Source: Psococerastis gibbosa | Lineage: Eukaryota; Arthropoda; Insecta; Psocodea; Psocidae | Direction of reading: 5' to 3' | Assembly (NCBI GenBank): GCA_963971405.1 | Contig: OZ020484.1 | Span: forward strand, 6,200,001 to 6,264,000 | Length of the DNA: 64,000 nucleotides | Shown here: positions 48,201 through 52,387 of the stretch, piece by piece | How the letters are laid out: each line of letters starts with the position of its first letter | Numbering within the stretch: position 1 is the first letter of the stretch | The notes under the pieces: generated by a model | The model's database searches: none | Told to the model about the DNA's origin: nothing | Seen by the model: the letters and a program-made list of their open reading frames with translations, nothing else | Made by a program: the position numbers and the translations under genes

Positions 48201-51200
48201 TAGTGCTCAATGTTGAGAAGACAAATTTCGTATGTTTCAGCTACACTAAAACGAGGCAGCCTTCAACTGATAGAGACATACAGATACATGAGCCTGACTG
48301 TTTAGGGGTAGAATGTAACTGTTCGTCTATTGCTAGAGTAAAATCAGTAAAATATTTAGGAATGTTAATTGACCAACATATAACATGGTCCGAACATGTA
48401 AGGCAAACGTCTATGCGACTTAGAAGAACGATATACATTTTTAGACGATTGAGAAATGTTCTGAATGTTCATCTACTACGTATGATATTTTTCGCCATCA
48501 CTCAGCCAATTGTAAACTACGGCATATGTGCGTGGGGAGGGACCTTTGGATCACTTATTAATAAAGTAAATATATCCCTGAACATTATCCTACGAGTAAT
48601 GTTAAATAAAAGCAGAAGAGAACATGCCCAACCCTTATATAGTCAATTACAAATTCCGTCAGTTTACCATACCTACACCTGGGAAATGTTAAAATTGGTC
48701 CACAATAATAAAATTTGCCTACCACCAGCCTCCGTTAAATACTACAACACAAGATCAGTACAGAACATTAGTTATTTCCCAAACATCACCAAAAGCCGCA
48801 CGACTTTCTCGCCTGTTTTCTTGTCAACGAAAATTATAAATGCTCTCCCCACTCATATTACAGATTTATTAAGAAAAAAAGATTTTTTACCATCAACAAA
48901 GAACTGGCTCAATAATTCGGAAATAACATTTCTTAAATCACTATTAAATGAATAAATCGGTATACCTAAGTAAAAAATTAATAAGTACTAAATTACCATA
49001 TAAGTAAGTATGTAAAATAACTTATTGTGATGTGATCCAAAGGCCTGGTTCCCCCACGTGCACATGTATTGCATATACATATACGTGGTGTGGAATGTGT
49101 TTTTTGACAATTTGTATTCTTACTGGTTTAATATAATTTACTTTACTTTTACTTTACTTCATTTTGTTGAGGGTACCGTTATTGGGTAGACGTACATTAA
49201 GATTTTGGAGGACAGTTTGAAGCCTTCCTTTACAAAGATTGTGTCGAATGGGAATTTCATATTTCAGCAAGACCGCGTAACTTGCCATACCGGCCGAATC
49301 GCTAAGGCACGGTTTCAAAATAATGGTATTAAACCTCTCCTTTGGCCTTCAAGCAGTCCTGGCCTTTCCCCAATCGAAAATATTTGGGGAAAAATGAAGA
49401 AGAAGTTGAGAACCACTCTTGTACGGACAAAGGACGAATTGAGGACCATTTTATTAGAAATTTGGGATTCGTTCACTGCAGATGATTTTGTCACTCTTGT
49501 ATCTTCCATGCCCTGTCGCATTAAGGCAGTTATTAATGCAAAAGGCACTATAACAAAATATTGAAAACGTAGTGGTCCAGGTTTTTTGAATTGATGATTT
49601 CACCATATGTTTGAGCAAAGCTGTCTTGTCAGATAGGTTTTAAACCTAATAAGGAGAATTTTTTCTCATTTGATTGAGGAATAGTTAGGCTACTTTCTAT
49701 ATTAAGATAAATGATATATTATTCGAATTGACAGAGATAGAAACTGAAATGCATCGTGAATAAGGGTGGTCCAACCTTTTTGAATCTGGGTTGTATCAAG
49801 GGGCAAGTGACCTGTTGGATTTCAGAGGTACGATTTTTGTGAGCTTACATGGCAAATTTCATTCAAATCCTGTGAGTACTTTGCCGACAAATCGACGAAC
49901 AGATAGACAGGCAGACATTTCGTAAAAACCAATTTTTGGGGCTCCTGGGACCTCCAATCGTTTAAATCCACTGAAATCCATAAATCAAACATTTCGGCCA
50001 TCTCATTGCTTTCCTTTTGCTACGGTACGTATAAATTGGAAAGAAATAAACTATAAATCTTTGGATGTAAGTGTAAATTTGAAAATTTCCTCTATTTTCA
50101 TGTAGAATTCATTTGAGAGTACACATTTTTATTTTGTTAAGAGCTCTAGGCTGTTACAATATTTCATTTTCATGAAAGTTGCTTGGGACTAAAATTTCAC
50201 ATATTTAAAATTCATCGAAAATGGTAAGTGTACCGTATTGTGTATAAATGTCATATAACAATATAATGCAATATAGGTAACGTATTATTTACTAAATGAG
50301 ACCATCTCCGAAAACCAACTAGGATTCATGCCGGTCGAGGAACTACAGATGGAATATACATTGCAAGGACTCTGCTAGAAAAACATCGAGAAAAGAAAAA
50401 ACCTGTTCATTTTGTGTTCGTGGACCTGGAAAAAGCCTGTGATAGAATACCGAGAAGTTTAATCTGGAATGTTTTGGAAGAGAGACGAGTCCCGCAAAGC
50501 TATATAAGGCTAATAAAGAACATGTACGAGGGGGCTTCGACACGAGGGCGTAGTGCGGCACGGGTCGGTGACACCTTTCCAGCGACTTTTGGGTTGCATC
50601 AGGGGTCAACCTTGAGCCCGTTGATGTTCCTTCTCATAATGGAGGTAGTGACCAGGCAGATACAAGGGCAAGCGCCAGAAAGCCTTCTCTTCGCAGTTGA
50701 CATCCTCCTGGTAGGAGACTCGCGAGAAGATATCGAGAGTGCGCTCAGGCTGTGGGTGAAAACGATGGAGCGCCAGGGACTTAAAGTAAATCGCAAGAAA
50801 ACAGAGTACATTGAATGCGTAAGCCATGAACCTGGATCGTTAAAATTCGATACCTAACCAAGACCTTGAGAAAGCCAAGACATTCAAATATCTGGGAGCA
50901 ACGTTACGCGAGAATGGCGGCTGTGGAGACGATGTAAGAGCACGGGTAACTTCAGGTTGGGCCAAGTGGCGAGATATGACGGGAATCCTGAAGGATAGGA
51001 GAATGTCGAAGAAACTCAAAGGCCGCATATACAAGCAAGTGGTGAGACCGTGTATGACCTACGGAGCGGAGTGCTGGCCATTGCGGAAGGACGAAGAGCA
51101 ACTGCTGCATGTGGCTGAGATGCGAATGTTGCGTTAGTGTCTGGGTTACAAATTGGCAGACAGGAGGAGAAACGAGAATATCCGGGCGGAGATGCAAGTA

Positions 51201-52332
51201 GCACCTATCACCCATAAAGTCAGGGAACCATCAGTGGGGGCCATACGCTAAGAAGAGAAGATGGACACCTGCTACAGCGTGTGAGGGACTACACGGTGGA
51301 GGGCCCAAGACCTATAGAACGACCGAGTATGTCCCTTGAAACGAAGGGAAGACCTCAGGACCCTCGGTCTTTCGCCGGATGATACCCAAAACCGAAACAC
51401 CTGGAAGATGAAGATCCGTGCCGCCGAACCCGAGGGAGGGATACGGCGCCGATAAAGTAAAGTAAGTATAGGTAACGTATTATGTACTCGTAGTTAAGAC
51501 TTAAGCTGCTGTTTTTCAACTGTTGATTAGTTGGGAATGGACATGGTATGAACTATTGGCGACCACTGTCGTAAATTCCCAAAAGTTCTGGGGGGGGGGG
51601 GCTTTAGGACCCCGAGACCTTGATTCATTACTCATTCATTTCTGAAGCAAGAAAGAAGGAGGAAAAAAGGGGGAACAAATTGATCAATAGGCCCAAATTA
51701 GTGACGTTTTACGCATATTATACCCTGGAGAAAATGGGGCCCGGGGGTCTCCCCCGGAGCAAAAAATTTATAAATGGGCCCAAATCAGTGAGGTTTGGCG
51801 CATGATATATCCTGGAGAAAGGGGGGCTGGGGGGGCGCCTCCGGAGAAAAAACAAATCGATAAATTGGCCCAAATTAGTGAGGTTTTACGCATTTTGCAA
51901 GCAGTGCAGTTGAGATTTTACCGACGAATAAACCTACCACGGAGGGGGACCTGGGGTTCTCCCCCGTAGAAGAAGTTTGAAAAAATAGGTCTGAAGTATT
52001 GGGGTTTTAAGCATTTTGAATAATATATTTTATGCGAAAGTACTTGATCAATATGTTGATTTTTTTATGATATCTTTCTTGTAAAATAAGTATACCAAGA
52101 ATTAATTTCCCTTTCATTATTATGGATGCTATGCCTTTTGCCTCCATAACGTCTTTGTCACCAGAAATCCTTGTGTGGGGGGGCTACGGATGCCTCTGGG
52201 GGTTGAGGGCTTAGCCCCCCCCCCATTCAGGACCCCCCATTCACGCCAATGTTGGCAACCACTGTTGTGATCCCAATAAACATATAATGCAGTTCAATGG
52301 GTAACCATGCGGTTCAAGGACCTGTCAGTTTC

Positions 52333-52387
<55 letters not shown>

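Larger units (their letters stand above)
44830..49165 (+). mobile_element. Nearly full-length LINE inserted in the Tc1 element
   Basis: ORF1 is in two frames, overlapping at 45282-45309: a PHD-type zinc finger (45.13-45.27 kb, C-x2-C...H-x2-C...C-x2-C), then a coiled coil and RRM-like part ending in YFGESLSP...WWNRGILARK. ORF2 begins at 45989 with an endonuclease (FHLNIRS, TEAHLSP, GDMNFDIL, ITDHFGT) and continues, after three in-frame stops (46615, 46960, about 47070), into an intact 621-codon reverse transcriptase with CYADDTVIF. The 3' end is a TTTAC-rich tail. Clade probably CR1-related (Daphne/Crack/Rex type). Confidence 0.85.
43834..49793 (+). mobile_element. Tc1/mariner transposon interrupted by a LINE
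   Basis: Terminal inverted repeats of about 60 bp begin CTACCCAGATTCAAAAAGG (43834) and end CCTTTTTGAATCTGGGTTG (49793), with TA on both sides. The first transposase half starts at 44186 (MARGSAVAKSVQKLLIFHH) with a Tc1-type HTH and, after stops, reaches IICSDEARFQL, the first catalytic Asp, at about 44.65 kb. The second half at 49.18-49.56 kb has FIFQQDRVTCHT (second Asp) and LSPIENIWGKMKKKL (Glu), a DD34E triad. It is broken by at least three stops besides the LINE. Confidence 0.88.
43565..50045 (-). repeat. Repeat A copy split by a Tc1 element
   Basis: Left half 43565-43833 and right half 49794-50045 join exactly at TA into CAGAACCAAAC-TA-TCAAGGGGCAAG, the same order as in the complete copy at 57.83 kb. 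The right half ends with ACGTATAAATTGGAAAG, as expected for repeat A in this orientation. Confidence 0.85.
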
